Assembly: GCA_003260075.1 (NCBI GenBank)
Contig: QLIY01000112.1
Span: forward strand, 157,305 to 221,304
Reading direction: 5' to 3'
Length of the DNA stretch: 64,000 bases
Source of the DNA: Phallusia mammillata
Lineage: Eukaryota; Chordata; Ascidiacea; Phlebobranchia; Ascidiidae
Shown: one piece after another, positions 36,565 through 48,450 of the stretch
Layout of the letters: every line of letters starts with the position of its first letter
How positions within the stretch are numbered: the first letter of the stretch is position 1
Notes under the pieces: model-generated
Databases searched by the model: none
What the model saw: only the letters and a program-made list of their open reading frames with translations
Told to the model about the DNA's origin: nothing
Position numbers and translations under genes: made by a program

Positions 36565-37767
36565 TGGGCACGCGTGCAAAGTCATCAGTTGTTATCCTGA
36601 CCCCTATACATCATCAATATGACACTGCACAGTGAGCCCACAGTTTAGCTGGCGCCTACGGACCTCTGACGGCAACCAGACGTTATCACCGACGTCATAC
36701 CACTCCAAGGCCGATATCACGTGGTGTGAGCCGGGAAATTTCGGACGCCAAAACTTCGCCAAGTGACGAAACGGACAATAATTCAAAGTTGTTCTCTCGT
36801 ACTACACCGGAAAACGTATTCCTAGAAGGGTTTCTTTCGAACGGCGTTATCTCAGCGCAACGCCCACTCGTGGTAGTGTTGTTCCGAGAGTCACGTCGCT
36901 AGATAGAACCAGAGATCTTTGTATTCGCCTCTCGAGTAGCCTATCCCCGCTGGATGTACGCCACTTGGCCAAGAGCGCCTACACTGAAGAGTACATGAAA
37001 AACATGGACGGCATTAACAGACTCTTGTCTGTATCCGACTGCTCGGCGAATAAAACAACAGAAACTGTGGATAACTCACCTCTACCACTAACAAGTTAGT
37101 TCTCCACAGGAAGAAACCACCGTAGAACAAAAACGTCCCCTGGTATTGCGCCCTACCGTTCTAACGGCCACCGCCCAAAGTCCCTACCCGGCTTAGCATA
37201 CGGCGAATCTCCATATTCTGGGAATATATGCGTATTATGGACGGTGTCCATCTGGTGGTCAATCTGAGTAACAACAGCGGCGAAGCACCTACTAGGGCCG
37301 GTTCTTTGCCTGGTAAAAGCATCATGAAGAAATGCGGATCGTCTGAAGCTGTTTACATGGATCTAAGCGATTGCAAGGCGAGAAGATTCAAGGATTTTAT
37401 CACCAGCCAAATCCGCCACTATTCTATCGTCCACATATGCGCGGTCGTCACCAGAAAAGTTAAAATGCACTGATATGTCAAATCAGAAACGTTCCTCTAG
37501 TGCTTCAGAGCGGAGTCTTCATCTGTCTGATCTTCCGTGCGAGCAAGGCGATGTGTACGAAAAAGAGAAATTTCGACAGCCACATTTCCACCCTACCGAT
37601 GCCGCAGATTGTACAAGCAGCTTCCAAACCCGACAAATCTTCTGAAAACTCACCAGCGGTCGTTCTCTCCAAGCTCGTGCAGCCGAGTGGTCGAGTTGGA
37701 GAGCGTTCAGAGATTTTTACCAATCTTCCACCAGAGAACAGGCAACAGGTCAAAAATTTAAAATAGC
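36565..37767 (+). pseudogene. Broken copy of the coiled-coil gene's large exon
   Basis: The whole stretch aligns with 30052-31245, including EEYMKNMDGIN and the exon end 'ggcaacag'. It has an in-frame TAG at 37097, single-base losses near 36810 and 37218 that shift the frame, and a deletion or rearrangement near 37560. Intron sequence beyond the donor site is also copied ('gtcaaaaatttaaaa'), so this is a DNA duplication, not a retrocopy. No other exon of the parent gene is present. Confidence 0.88.
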
Positions 37768-38392
37768 AAGCACACATATGTCTTGCGTGCGTTTTGCCAG
37801 TATTGACAAAACATTACATTTTTTTAAATACCTCACACTTGTAACGTAGTAATATAAGCTGCTTTGAATTACCAACGACGTCAAGCTAAAGTGTGGTATT
37901 CAAAGTCAGGCAATATGTTTATGTTTACCAACGAAAACATCGTACTCGTTTATTTCTCACAGTTTATTTTAAATCGGTCTTCAAACCAAGGTCGTGTTAG
38001 GGATGAGGTTTTCTTATCCACCGAATCGCATTGTTTTTGAACGTGCAAATCTAAGTTCAAATTTGAAACAAACTAAAGTGGGTTGGCTTAAATCTAATTC
38101 TAGTTTAATTTCTAGATTTTGAGAAAATTCTAGTTCTAATTCTAATCTAATTTGAAAAAAAGGAGATGCTCTAATTTTAATTCTAATCTAATTTGAAAAA
38201 CCGAAAAAAAATCTAGTTGTCCAAGTCTGTGTATAGCCCAGTGGTCGGCAAAGTGTCGGCCTGTGAGGGATTTGTTACCAGGCCGCATATAAAACTTGCT
38301 TAAGGTTTATATTGAATCAAAGTTGTAATAACTGCAATTAGTTTTGAGTGCTAAACATTTGTGATTTATAAAGGCCGGTCGAATGACAATCT

Positions 38393-39672
38393 GTGTTCTG
38401 GACGGATTCGACTGCGGTTCTTCAAAGTATTCGCAACTGCCATAAGCGCTTTAAAGTGTTTGTTTGCTTGGCCAAAATCGAGGGTGTTTCCCGGCCTAGT
38501 CAACGGAGACACGTCAGCACCAAGGTAAATCCAGCTGACGAAGCGTCTCGTGGACTCAGTGTGAATAGATTCCTTAGGTCCGGGCGATGGCTTACCGGGC
38601 CCCAGTTTCTGTGGGAGCGAATGATACGCTCTGCGCGCGAAGTTCTCAACGCCCTGCTTTCGGAGCAGACATGGTCCGATAAGAAACTGATGATGCTGAT
38701 GGTGGAGGTCGAGGCCATCCAGAGTTCTCGTCCCTTGGTTCCTGTGACGTTCGATTCGAAGGATGAGGAGCCCCTTACACCAAATCACCTACTGCTGCAA
38801 CGTGCAGCGCCGAATATGCCCCCTGGACTGTTTACGGGGAAGGACTGTTACCATCGTAACCGTTGGCGCCAAGTACAATACTTGGCCGACCAATTTTGGC
38901 GGCGATGGTCGCGCGAGTACCTGCCGACGCTAATGCCCAGATCGAAGTTAGCAAGCGGACATTCTAATTTCGCAGTCTGTGAGGTTGTGCTTGTAGCGGA
39001 TGATCTGGGTCGCGTGACCGATGTGCTTCCTGATCGGAAGGGAGTAGTGCACCAGGTGGTGGTTAAGACTCACACTGGTGCCTTTGAGACGACCAATTAC
39101 AAAATTGTATGTTACATCTTATTTGCCGCGTCGGTTGTTGCGTCGGTTTGTTGTAGAAGGCTGTTTGCCCCCCCCCCGATGAGGAGCCCCTTACACCAAA
39201 TCACCTACTGCTGCAACGTGCAGCGTCGAATATGTTCCCTGGACTGTTTACGGGGAAGGACTGTTACCATTGTAACCGTTGGCGCCAAGTACAATACTTG
39301 GCCGATCAATTTTGGCGGCGATGGTCGCGCGAGTACCTGCCGACGCTAATGCCCAGATCGAAGTGGGCAAATGGACATTCTAATTTCGCAGTCGGTGACG
39401 TTGTGCTTGTAGCGGATGATAATCAGCCTAGGAGCAAATGGCTTCTGGGTCGCGTGACCGATGTGCTTCCTGATCGGAAGGGAGTAGTGCGCCAGGTGGT
39501 GGTTAAGACTCACACTGGTGCCTTTGAGACGACCAATTACAAAATTGTATGTTACATCTTATTTGCCGCGTCGGTTGTTGCGTCGGTTTGTTGTAGAAGG
39601 CTGTTTGTTGTCGTGTTGACGATTATTGGTGAGTCACTTTGTATGTGTGTGTTTAATGACTCAATATTGTAA
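38393..39672 (+). mobile_element. BEL/Pao LTR retrotransposon pol remnant (internally deleted and duplicated)
   Basis: The frame from 38393 starts FWTDSTAVLQSI, the RNase H motif of Pao-type pol, then runs through VNPADEASRGL and GPQFLWE. It then jumps to the region after the integrase core, SDKKLMMLMVEVEAIQSSRPL, PLTPNHLLL and WRRWSREYLPTL, the conserved integrase C-terminal block of BEL/Pao. The integrase DDE core is missing. The C-terminal block is duplicated (38764-39167 and 39178-39607) across 10 C. The first copy lacks 27 bases around SKWLLGR. Gag, protease and reverse transcriptase are absent. The element is not functional. Confidence 0.85.
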
Positions 39673-40310
39673 ATTACCATAATGAATGCTAACCGCTGCG
39701 AACTAGACCTAAAATGTCATTTCCCCCTTTTAATAGTTGTACTGTACGTGTAGTTGGGTTTGTTTAAATTGCTTAAATTGTATTTGTTTACGCAGCGTTC
39801 TTGTACGATATTCACGTAAAGCGTGACTTTTCCACACTGTCGCTCTACATAGCTTGGTAAGCATTGTGTATGACGTCATAATGGCATATTGTGGTCTCAT
39901 GTTTTATTGTGTATTTAGGTGTGTGACAGTGATTTCTGGGATTGCCCATGTTATATATTTCCTTCCGGTTCCCATAACAGTTGTTAATGCCATGCTTTAT
40001 GTAGAAACCGTTTCCTATCGTTTCTATCGCCTCCCATCATCCTCTTCATTCTTCAAGTGTTTGAATATAAGATCAATAAAACACCCTATCTGTGTGGACT
40101 GCTTGTTGGAGACCTTTAGGAATCGCGTTTCAATCCCCCCCTCATGTGACGTTCCCCCCCCCCCCTCATTCTTCAAGTGTTTGAATATAAGATCAATAAA
40201 ACACCCTATCTGTCTGGACTGCTTGTTGGAGACCTTTAGGAATCGCGTTTCAATCCCCCCTCATGTGACGTTCTGCGCTGTAACCGGGGCGCGTTCACGG
40301 GACGTTACAC
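39673..40310 (+). mobile_element. Probable 3' LTR or tail of the BEL/Pao element
   Basis: The segment follows the pol end and stops abruptly at 'gggacgttaca' (40310), exactly where homology to the 36041 repeat starts. An insertion end is therefore likely. It includes an AATAAA at 40076 and a 108-bp duplication (40046-40153 and 40166-40273) joined by 12 C. The 5' LTR was not found. Confidence 0.5.
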
Positions 40311-40671
40311 CTTTATATATGTTCTGTTCAAAAAACAAACTCTACGTCAGCAGGTTGCGTTGGTGTGGATATTTATTACAGTTTAATGAGGAGCGCAATC
40401 TGCTTGACTACCTTTTGTGCGTATGTATACAATATGTTGAAATATCGTATTTCTAATATTTGTCCAGGTTTTTCGTGTTTTGATTTGTGATTTAAAGAGT
40501 TGGTGTAATATTTGGACAAACGTTCGTTTTTTAGTTTTTTTTAGTCATCTTTAGTTATATTTGCTGCTGTTTTCTGTATTAAAAATGTCAAAAGACCTGA
40601 TTTTAAGTAAAACTACAAACATAACCCCATTAACTACTGCTTATAACATTGCGCCATGTGTTCACAAAGCG

Positions 40672-40763
<92 letters not shown>

Positions 40764-40800
40764 CAACTTTAAATCATATTATTTACCAGTGTTTAAAATG
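40311..40800 (+). repeat. Interspersed repeat, copy 2 of 3, with an 89-base C run
   Basis: It matches 36041-36540. At 40672-40760 there are 89 C where copy 1 has about 60 bases of ordinary AT-rich sequence between 'acaaagcg' and 'caat(t)aa'. The flanks remain homologous on both sides. Confidence 0.7.
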
Positions 40801-42258
40801 GTTTTATGGTATTTTGACAAGAAATATATACCTTCATATCTTACCCGCAAGATACGCATGTTTTGTGATAAACAGGTTACATGTCAAACACATTAGTATT
40901 ACCAATAGGCTACAACTAAATCTATTTCTTTGATTTTTAGAAGAAACGTCGTTTACTCTCCTCAAACTTTCCTTGGAAAAAGACAGCTGTATAGTCCATT
41001 TCTTGTCAACTGATTTTAATCTGGAAATAAACCATTCCCAACTTGTGGTAGCCTTTTTATGATAGTAATGTGTTGACACATAAACAGTGGCGTAGGCAGC
41101 CAAAAATTTTGGGAGGGGCCAAATAATTTGTTGTACAACTTTTTGCAAACGCTCGGCGTGCTTTTGCCAAACACGTGACTTGCAGAACTGTGGTTCGACG
41201 GGACAGCCAAACGCTTTATTGATTTATTCCATGTCTACATGTGGGACGAAACTGCCTAAATTAAAGTTTATTAATGTACAACTTTGAAAATTTGGCTACG
41301 CTACTGCACATAAATTATCTCGAAAAAACTGCGTATCTTTGCAGCTAAACTAGTGGGTTACATTTAGTTGTACAAGTTTTTTTGTTGGTAAACGCACAAA
41401 TCAATTATTAACTGTCCACTGAAAGGGATTTGTGAACATACTGTGCACCATTTTAAGACATAGTTTACACGTTACGTGTAGGTCAGGTTTACAGTTTCAC
41501 AAAAAATAAGCATTTTGATCTTTTAAGGAAAATAGCAGCATGTTTCATACAGATTTTTTTAACGTATTATAAGAATATAATATTAAATTTTGCACCACAA
41601 AACCGAAAAAGAAACGTTTGTATGAATGGTAAATCAATAACTATTCAAATAAAAATCAAAACACGAAAAGCCTATGCAATACGATAGCCATACAATATTC
41701 AACATATTACGATTATACGCAAAACAAACAGAAGTTGAGCAGATTGTGCCCCTCATTAAACTGTAATAAATATCAGCCACCAACACAACCTGTTGTTGGC
41801 GTAACAGAATATATATATATATATAAAGGCTTATTCCTAGCAGGAGTCGGAATGTATTTTTAAGTAGTAAAGTAGTCGGAATGTATTTTTCCAACTATGA
41901 AGCGGTTAGAATAACAAACTAGTGGATAGTATATGTTAGTTAATTCAAGCATAACGATTTTAAAAATAGAACAGCCGCTTAAAGAACTATAAAAAGATCC
42001 TGTAAAAAATATTTCAAAGTGGCATAAAAAGTATTATCGCAACGCATCGGTTTGCGAAGTAAAACCTGTAAAGCAAGTTTATAAATTTGTGGTAGGATTA
42101 TATTAAAATTTTAGCCTGATGAAAACCATTATCGGCCGAAACCCGACCAGACAAGCCTAGTCCGCCTTTTGTTGCAACGACTCTTTTATTAATCTTACAA
42201 GATTATTATCTTTATGTTTTGAAGTACAATTTGATAAACAAAAATTACAAAGACAACA
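40801..42258 (-). repeat. Gene-poor stretch containing copy 3 of the interspersed repeat (41580-41830)
   Basis: The reverse complement of 41580-41830 matches 36041-36300 ('caggttgtgttggtg', 'tatttattacagttta'). A short (AT)n tract lies at 41809-41826. The rest shows no gene. Confidence 0.55.
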
Positions 42259-43242
42259 ATGAAACCGAACTTAACGAATAACCTGACAAGTACAGAATCA
42301 AGTCTCTTTCAGGAATTTGGATCCAATCCTTATGATAGAGCCATCTTTCCACCCATTTTTCTCGCAACACTTTATCTCTTGGTTGGTTCCGTCGTCTACC
42401 AGTTTCGCATTGGGAAGAGTTCAAAAACAATCAAACTGACCAACATCATGCTTTCGACAACCATTGTCACTATTCTTATAAGCGAAACTTGTGTGGCTGT
42501 AAACCTATACTTCAGTGGTTTAGGCTACCTCTGGTGTGTGATTTACTATGCGCTTCAGACGATTATTTTCATCCTCCCCAACCTGTTTCTGTTTTATGCG
42601 GTTTGGTTGCGCCAAGCTTCTCTCAACAAGGACATCAAATTTGAGAAACCTTGTGTGATGAAAACGATAACTGTGATCAGATACGCATCTCTGACGTTGG
42701 TTACAGCCAGTCAAATATTTACCATTGTTGTCTCCCTAACAGGAGTGCACATTGCTTCAAATGGTACTTGTGATTATGTGGACACAAAATCGGGTATTTT
42801 TATTTTTTTCTCCGCTGTAACATACAGTCTGTGTCAATTGTTGATCTTGGCTCTTTGCATAGCTCCCCTTACTAGACGAATCGAGGATCCGAAAGTACGA
42901 AGAACTGTTGTCCGAATCAGTGTGTGTACAGCCATGGTAATTTTCTCCAGAATTCTTTCACTTCCCATCTTTATTATGAATGCAGCTCAATTCAACAACT
43001 GGGCATCTTTATCTTTTAAAAGTCTCGTTTACAACGGCAACAAGCTCATCAATGTCCTCTTTCTGATTTTGTCATTTTGTGATTATCGCAAACGTCTCTT
43101 CCCGAGTCGAAGCGCGTTTCTGAAAGTTGCACCGATGAAAAGGGAAGAACAAAGTACGTCGATTCCCCGCCAAAATCTCGCAATTTCACCTGCACAAAGG
43201 GAAAAGAAAATTGACTCCGGACAGAACAGCAAAAAGGTTTAA
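42259..43242 (+). CDS. Seven-transmembrane receptor-like protein, paralog 2
   Basis: A single exon encodes 327 residues, collinear with the 34463-35458 protein over its whole length. Seven hydrophobic segments are present. The TM3 Cys (LWCVIYY) and the loop Cys (GTCDYVD) are kept, as are VWLRQASLNKDI after TM3, CIAPLTRRIE after TM5 and DYRKRLFP after TM7. The N-terminus has NLT-type glycosylation signals. The cytoplasmic tail is about 45 residues, Ser/Lys-rich. The ATG at 42259 was chosen because it aligns with the paralog's start within a few residues. The intronless form and the shared 3' flank point to local duplication. Ligand and family are unknown. Confidence 0.85.
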   Translation: MKPNLTNNLTSTESSLFQEFGSNPYDRAIFPPIFLATLYLLVGSVVYQFRIGKSSKTIKLTNIMLSTTIVTILISETCVAVNLYFSGLGYLWCVIYYALQTIIFILPNLFLFYAVWLRQASLNKDIKFEKPCVMKTITVIRYASLTLVTASQIFTIVVSLTGVHIASNGTCDYVDTKSGIFIFFSAVTYSLCQLLILALCIAPLTRRIEDPKVRRTVVRISVCTAMVIFSRILSLPIFIMNAAQFNNWASLSFKSLVYNGNKLINVLFLILSFCDYRKRLFPSRSAFLKVAPMKREEQSTSIPRQNLAISPAQREKKIDSGQNSKKV

Positions 43243-43745
43243 TCTTTGTCAGTGTGTGAATGACACTTTGATGCCCTACTTGAATTTAGTTTATCGCTGC
43301 ATGATTGTTTTACACAGCCGTGTTTTTCGAAAAAATACGAAACGATTTTTTAAATAAACTGTGCATATTGTACATATGATTTATCTTCTTGTCCGATCGT
43401 TGTGTTTCGTTTTCGTTTACGATTTGACATACACTTTCGTAAATATCTGCAGTTGTACAAGCAAATACAATACGGGAAAACAATTTTGAATACTGATTTG
43501 CTTTAAAAAAATGTTAAAAGTAGACATTGGTTAAAGTCAGTGCAGCAAGGTAAAAAAACCCGTTTCATACACAAGATCTCCAGAAGTTTACATCAGAATC
43601 AAAATTAAAAAAAAATCAATTTTTTTTTAAAATTCCGAATCAAAGTTTTCTTTTTCCGAATTCAGTGTAAGTCGGTTCGGGGGTTGTGTAGAAAGCAAAA
43701 ACGGGCTGAAATAAAAAACAAACAAACAAATAGGTGCTAAAAAAC

Positions 43746-43915
43746 TTACTCTGGCCTTGAGCTGGACGTGGCAAACATTTGATCCAATCGTGTTACCGAG
43801 TTGACCATTTTTGCCACGAGTTTCTTGGAAACACAGTGTTGCACGCCCATGGAAGCATCTGGACTCCAATTGGCTCTTGAAGCCCTGACATCCCAATATA
43901 TCGATTAACATAAAC
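43746..43915 (-). pseudogene. 3'-end remnant of a fourth STAND ATPase gene
   Basis: Minus-strand frames encode, in two frames, ILGCQGFKSQLESR and then SKKLVAKMVNSVTRLDQM ... SSRPE followed by TAA (43748-43746). These match the C-terminus of the STAND gene at 53871-56482 (ALGCESMKSQSES; SKELVEKLINSVTQLDQT; MPE). The segment between the two blocks is deleted and the frame shifted. Nothing of the ATPase part remains. It lies about 740 bases upstream of the first STAND gene, in the opposite orientation. Confidence 0.8.
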
Positions 43916-44650
43916 CGATAATTGCATTAAAGCTTGGGAAGCATAAAAAGAACTTATGAAGCAAGTATAACGCGTTAATGTTGACGATACAAACCTTCCG
44001 GTAAAAGCCATGTTTTGAGGTGGAGACATGTTGCTATGTTAATCTGTTGATGTAAGTCTATCATATGTTCAAACGTAAGAAAAAATCAAAAATATTGATT
44101 GACTTGTGTCCTTTTGAACTTCCGGTTTTGTGTGTGGCAAGGTCATGTTTAAATAATTATGTTTTTTTCCAAATACAAGCATATCATTGTTTTCAAATGA
44201 ATTGAAGCCAATATACATAAGCTTTCCAACGCACCCCAGTTGGAAAAAATATTCGCACTAGTATGAGTTTTATCGCTGTTTACAACGAGGCATGTCTCGA
44301 TGAGTATTTATGCGCCCCGCAATTAAAGGGTAAAGTCAAATACCACTAAGTTACGGCTTTCATAACACAAAAGGATTAATGATTAACGTTTCTGAACATT
44401 GCTGGTTGGGTTGTTGTAAAGGTTGTTGAGTTGATCCAGTTAGTTGGCATTGTAGACAGGTAGCCTAAAATTCAGACAAGCAAAGGTTGTTTCTCTACCT
44501 TTTTCCGTTTGAAGTTAGTTCCTCCGTATTCAACCTATTTTGAAATTGCTTAATTTTAGAATACAGTTGATCCACGTTTATGTATATTGTGGGACAACGT
44601 TCATGATTTTTTTGGCTATTTGAACAGTGGTTAATTTAAAGTTACTAAAA

Positions 44651-47583
44651 ATGAATATCCAAATAGGAGGAGAAGTTCATCACCACAACATTACAGGTAA
44701 AAGTTTGATGTTAAAAACGTTTTCGGAAATTAGGAAACATTTTTATGGGTTTGTAGTTGTACCACGATATTCTGTTGAGACATTCATAAATGACAAAATT
44801 CAAAATTGTTTTCCCCTTTTTAAGGGCTATCAAATAGAATTTTAATTGGGTTTTGCCGTACTATTTCAGTTTTAACCTGATTTTAATCGGTTCTGCCTCG
44901 TATCGAAAATCCTAACCGTGTTAAGGCAGTAATTACAGACTAATTTTGTCCATTGCTTACAAGTGTTTAACGTATGTAATCTTTTTTTTAAGCTGAAGAA
45001 AATATTGCCCCCCGAACATCGATTGACAACGTCGGCCATGTTACACCACATTTCATCGAAAGCGAATCTTACCTAACAGCCAAGAAACATTTGGAAGACA
45101 AGATAATTTCTGTTCTTCATCTCCACGGGATGCCTGGGTCAGGAAAATCAGAGATTGTTCGAAAGCTCGGCGCCGATTTTGCCAACACTGTTCTTCTTGT
45201 AAAATATCACATCCAGTGCTCCGATAAAAACCACAAGGTAAAAACACAACTGAAACAGCTTGTAAATTTAATGGTGAAGAAAGGGTTATTGGTGGCATCA
45301 GATGCCGCTGTAAGTTCTGCCACCGATAATATGAACGAAGGCAGTTGTAAAGAGTACGTCAACCTTCTTGCTTCAAGTAATTGTCCCATTCTTATCATTA
45401 TTGAAGACCCGACTGGAGACAAGTTCCTAGAAGGCCTTCTGATGTCGGCCACAGGTATTAAGGACCGAAAACACAGGTTCCATATTTATATCACATCGCA
45501 TATGAAGACCACTTGTACCTTACCAACGTCAAGCGCATTTTACATGCAAGAAGTTGCAGGATTCACAATTAGTGAAGGTCTTGACCTGCTTGAGGTCACT
45601 CAATCGTGCCAGGAGGAAGAACAAGTGGCGGCCAAACAAATAATATCAAGGTTAAGCGGGTCTCCATTGGGCTTGTGGGCTGTTAAAAAGGCGAGGCTAC
45701 CACTGTCATACGTCGAGTATCTTAGACACATGGAAAGCAAACCTCTCTTTAATATAATGCTTGAACGCGAAAAGGAAAAACTTGAAATAAAACACCTTTA
45801 CACCGCTATTCTTTTTTTGCTATCCCCAAAGGAGAACAAACCAATTTCCGTAAAACATTGGCAAGCAATCTGCGCACTAGCTTTTCTTCACAATGGCAAC
45901 GTTCCTCAAATCCTCATAGGAAGGGTTATGCAGTACATAAGGGAAGATTGCTCCACTGAAGAGGACATCGACACTTCTCAGTCTTTGAATCGATGGGAAT
46001 CGGAAGATTTTATACAAAGGCTTCTGGATTACGGGCTTTGCAAAGTAGATGGCACACTTTACATCGGTACCCGGGTAACATTTCATGCTGTAGTCTTTAG
46101 TGCTGTAAAGATTCATCTGCAAACAAAACCGGATATTTACAGTTCAGCAAGGGATCGTGTAACCAAATGTTTAACGGGCATCGTGCACAAGGATTTAAGG
46201 CTCACTCAAAACCATTTGTTTATGATTGAGATGGTTCCACACATTCGCTCTATTTTGGAAGAAGAATGGAACGGGGATTGTAGTCTAATGATGCAATTCT
46301 GCTACGCACATCTCTATGAAGTTAGAGGGGCAGTTCTTGCTAAGCAACCGAAAAAAGCTTTTGAGGCTGAAGAGTATCTGATCAAATCTGTGGGCATATG
46401 GATTACCGTTATTCGAAGTGTAAACAAAAGTGATATTTCCCTGGGACTTGTTACTATGAACATTAATGACACAACATTACAAAAACGTGTACAAGAAATC
46501 GTCGATGAAGGCGCAAATGCAGGAAGAAAGCTTATGGCCTGCAACTTTGACATCGAGCAGTACATTTCGTTGGTTTTGCAGCCAAAGTCCAATGAGCTTG
46601 ACTTCTATCTAGAAAAATCGAACGAGGAAGTGAAAGCGTATCTTCAAAAAGCTCTAACAAGTAGCATCCCCCTACATCCATCCAAACTACGACAGTTTAC
46701 CGACATGAAAATGCAGTTGTTTTTAGACAGAACAAAGTTGTTTGAAACTTATATTGCTGAGAGAATTACCTCTGTTCTACACACAATAAGTCTCTTGATA
46801 AAAAATAACCGTGATCATATTACGGAAGAGGTAAGAAAGAAGAGTGAATTCTTTTCCAAGTTTGCTATTGCTATTTGCGATGAAGTACAAAAAAGATTCG
46901 AAATAGCACCACTTTTTATGCTGTTGTCTACTCGTGGCTCAGTCAGAATTAAGTTGACGACGACTAAGCTGTTTCAAGGCAGAGAGAGGCGAAATTTCGT
47001 CGTGGAAACAAAGAGGTTTATCCAAGAAAATCTAATGGAAAACAAAATCCGGCAAATGTTCTTCTACGAGCACGGCATCTGCAAGCAACCACAGGAAATT
47101 GACTACCTGCGTCACCAACATCAAGTCACTAGAATCAACACAAAGCTGATTGCTCTTGGTCCGGAAGAAGACCTCGACGTCGCAGAAGCAGATGAACAAT
47201 GTGAGAGTTTGTATCATAGAGCCATGTCAAACAAAAAGTGGAGCATATGTATCAGATGCATTGTCTACTGCGGCAAATATTGGGCTTCTCGGGGCGACTT
47301 CGAAAAAGCTGTTAAGATATTTGATGAGGCTTTAGAATGTGACGGAATTCGTAGTCCATCTGAAGTTGTCAGATCATTTCCATGGGTTTGTTTCAACCAC
47401 GCCAGGGCGGTGTTGGAAGGGAAAATGGTGAATCGGGCACTGAGAAGTAAGGAACTCTGCGAGGAAGCTCTGAAAATGTGGATGTCCATTTTTCTTGATC
47501 TTAAAAGAAATTTAGAAAGGATTCTAACTAAACTTGACGAAATGATTTTGGCACATTCAGATAACATTCAGGTTGCAGAATAA
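44651..47583 (+). CDS. NLR-like STAND ATPase (NB-ARC type) with short N-terminal exon, gene A
   Basis: Exon 1 (44651-44696) encodes MNIQIGGEVHHHNIT. It joins in phase 1 to exon 2 (44993-47583), giving about 878 residues. Exon 1 may begin at 44628 if another exon lies upstream. The Walker A is GMPGSGKS (about 61-68) and the Walker B-like ILIIIEDP is near 150. A sensor-like HIYITS follows, then the GxP motif SGSPLGL and, after a winged-helix-like stretch, an MHD-like FHAVVF. The C-terminal third is helical with TPR-like pairs (CGKYWASRGDFEKAVKIFDEAL). STAND ATPases are ADP/ATP switches that oligomerise on sensing a ligand. IQIG in exon 1 equals the core tetrad of RHIM amyloid motifs. Signalling by amyloid is inferred. 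Genes B and C are close paralogs; gene B is tail to tail with this one. Confidence 0.85.
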
Positions 47584-48450
47584 ACTTCAGAATGGTGCGA
47601 CTTTTTAGTGACGCTATGCATACGTAGTACGTCTGTTGATTTTTCGTCCGTCATTGGTGTGTGGCAAGAGTTTGTCACAGTGCTCTTTGACCTGTATTAC
47701 TCTTCCGCATCCTTTAGAACTAATTACATACCAGATTGCATTGATGTTAATTAGATTAATTGTCAGGCTCAACAAACTTTGCTAACTATTCTTTTTGCTT
47801 GTTGAACTTGTTTGCTTGTTGAACACAAGCAATTAATTGCCTTGTTTCAAATGCTTGTGTTTTTTTATTTCAACAAACACTGCAGTAATATGTAAAAAGT
47901 AATTTGTTTAGGTTAACGTTTATCATGTGACATAAATATAACTTTGTAAATAAACTTTTCGTTTTTATGTATATTCTTCATTAGCATACTTTTTTAAATA
48001 TTTTTGTTAGTTTTATTTTTCTTTATTTTTACCGAACTGTTAAAAGAACAGAAACTGACATAAATCTGCAGCTGCAGGACAATCCTCAAAATCCAGATTT
48101 GCTTTACAATTATAACCAATGTTTGGCACACGAAGCGATAACAACAAAAGTCTCACTGTATCCCACTATTTAAAAAAATCCCACTATTAAAATATGTTTG
48201 TATACAACAAGTAAGATAGCAAAACATTTGCACGCACATGGAGCGTGAGTACACCACTTTTACATATTTTACAAAACATACCACTGATTGATGCGCACAA
48301 AGAGTATTTGCAAAGCATAAATTTTACAAAAATGTTTAAACAACAACGATTTACAAGACATAATGTATACACAGAAACGACTTAGAAAAACATATTACTA
48401 CACCTTAACTAATTTACAAAGCATAATGAAAACCATTAAAACTAGGTAGG
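47584..48450. other. Convergent intergenic region
   Basis: This is the shared 3' region of STAND genes A (+) and B (-). It contains AATAAA-type signals near 47950 on the plus strand, AT-rich DNA and no supported ORF. Confidence 0.5.

Noticed and set aside
40561-40933. ORFs encoding long polyproline (also 4658-4903, 29458-29814 and 21299-21556)
   Set aside because: They exist only because a C or G homopolymer is open in every frame. There are no splice signals, conserved flanks or codon bias.
46314-46592. Antisense ORFs across the STAND exons (also 54683-55122 and 49873-50091)
   Set aside because: They are shadows of strongly supported coding exons on the other strand.
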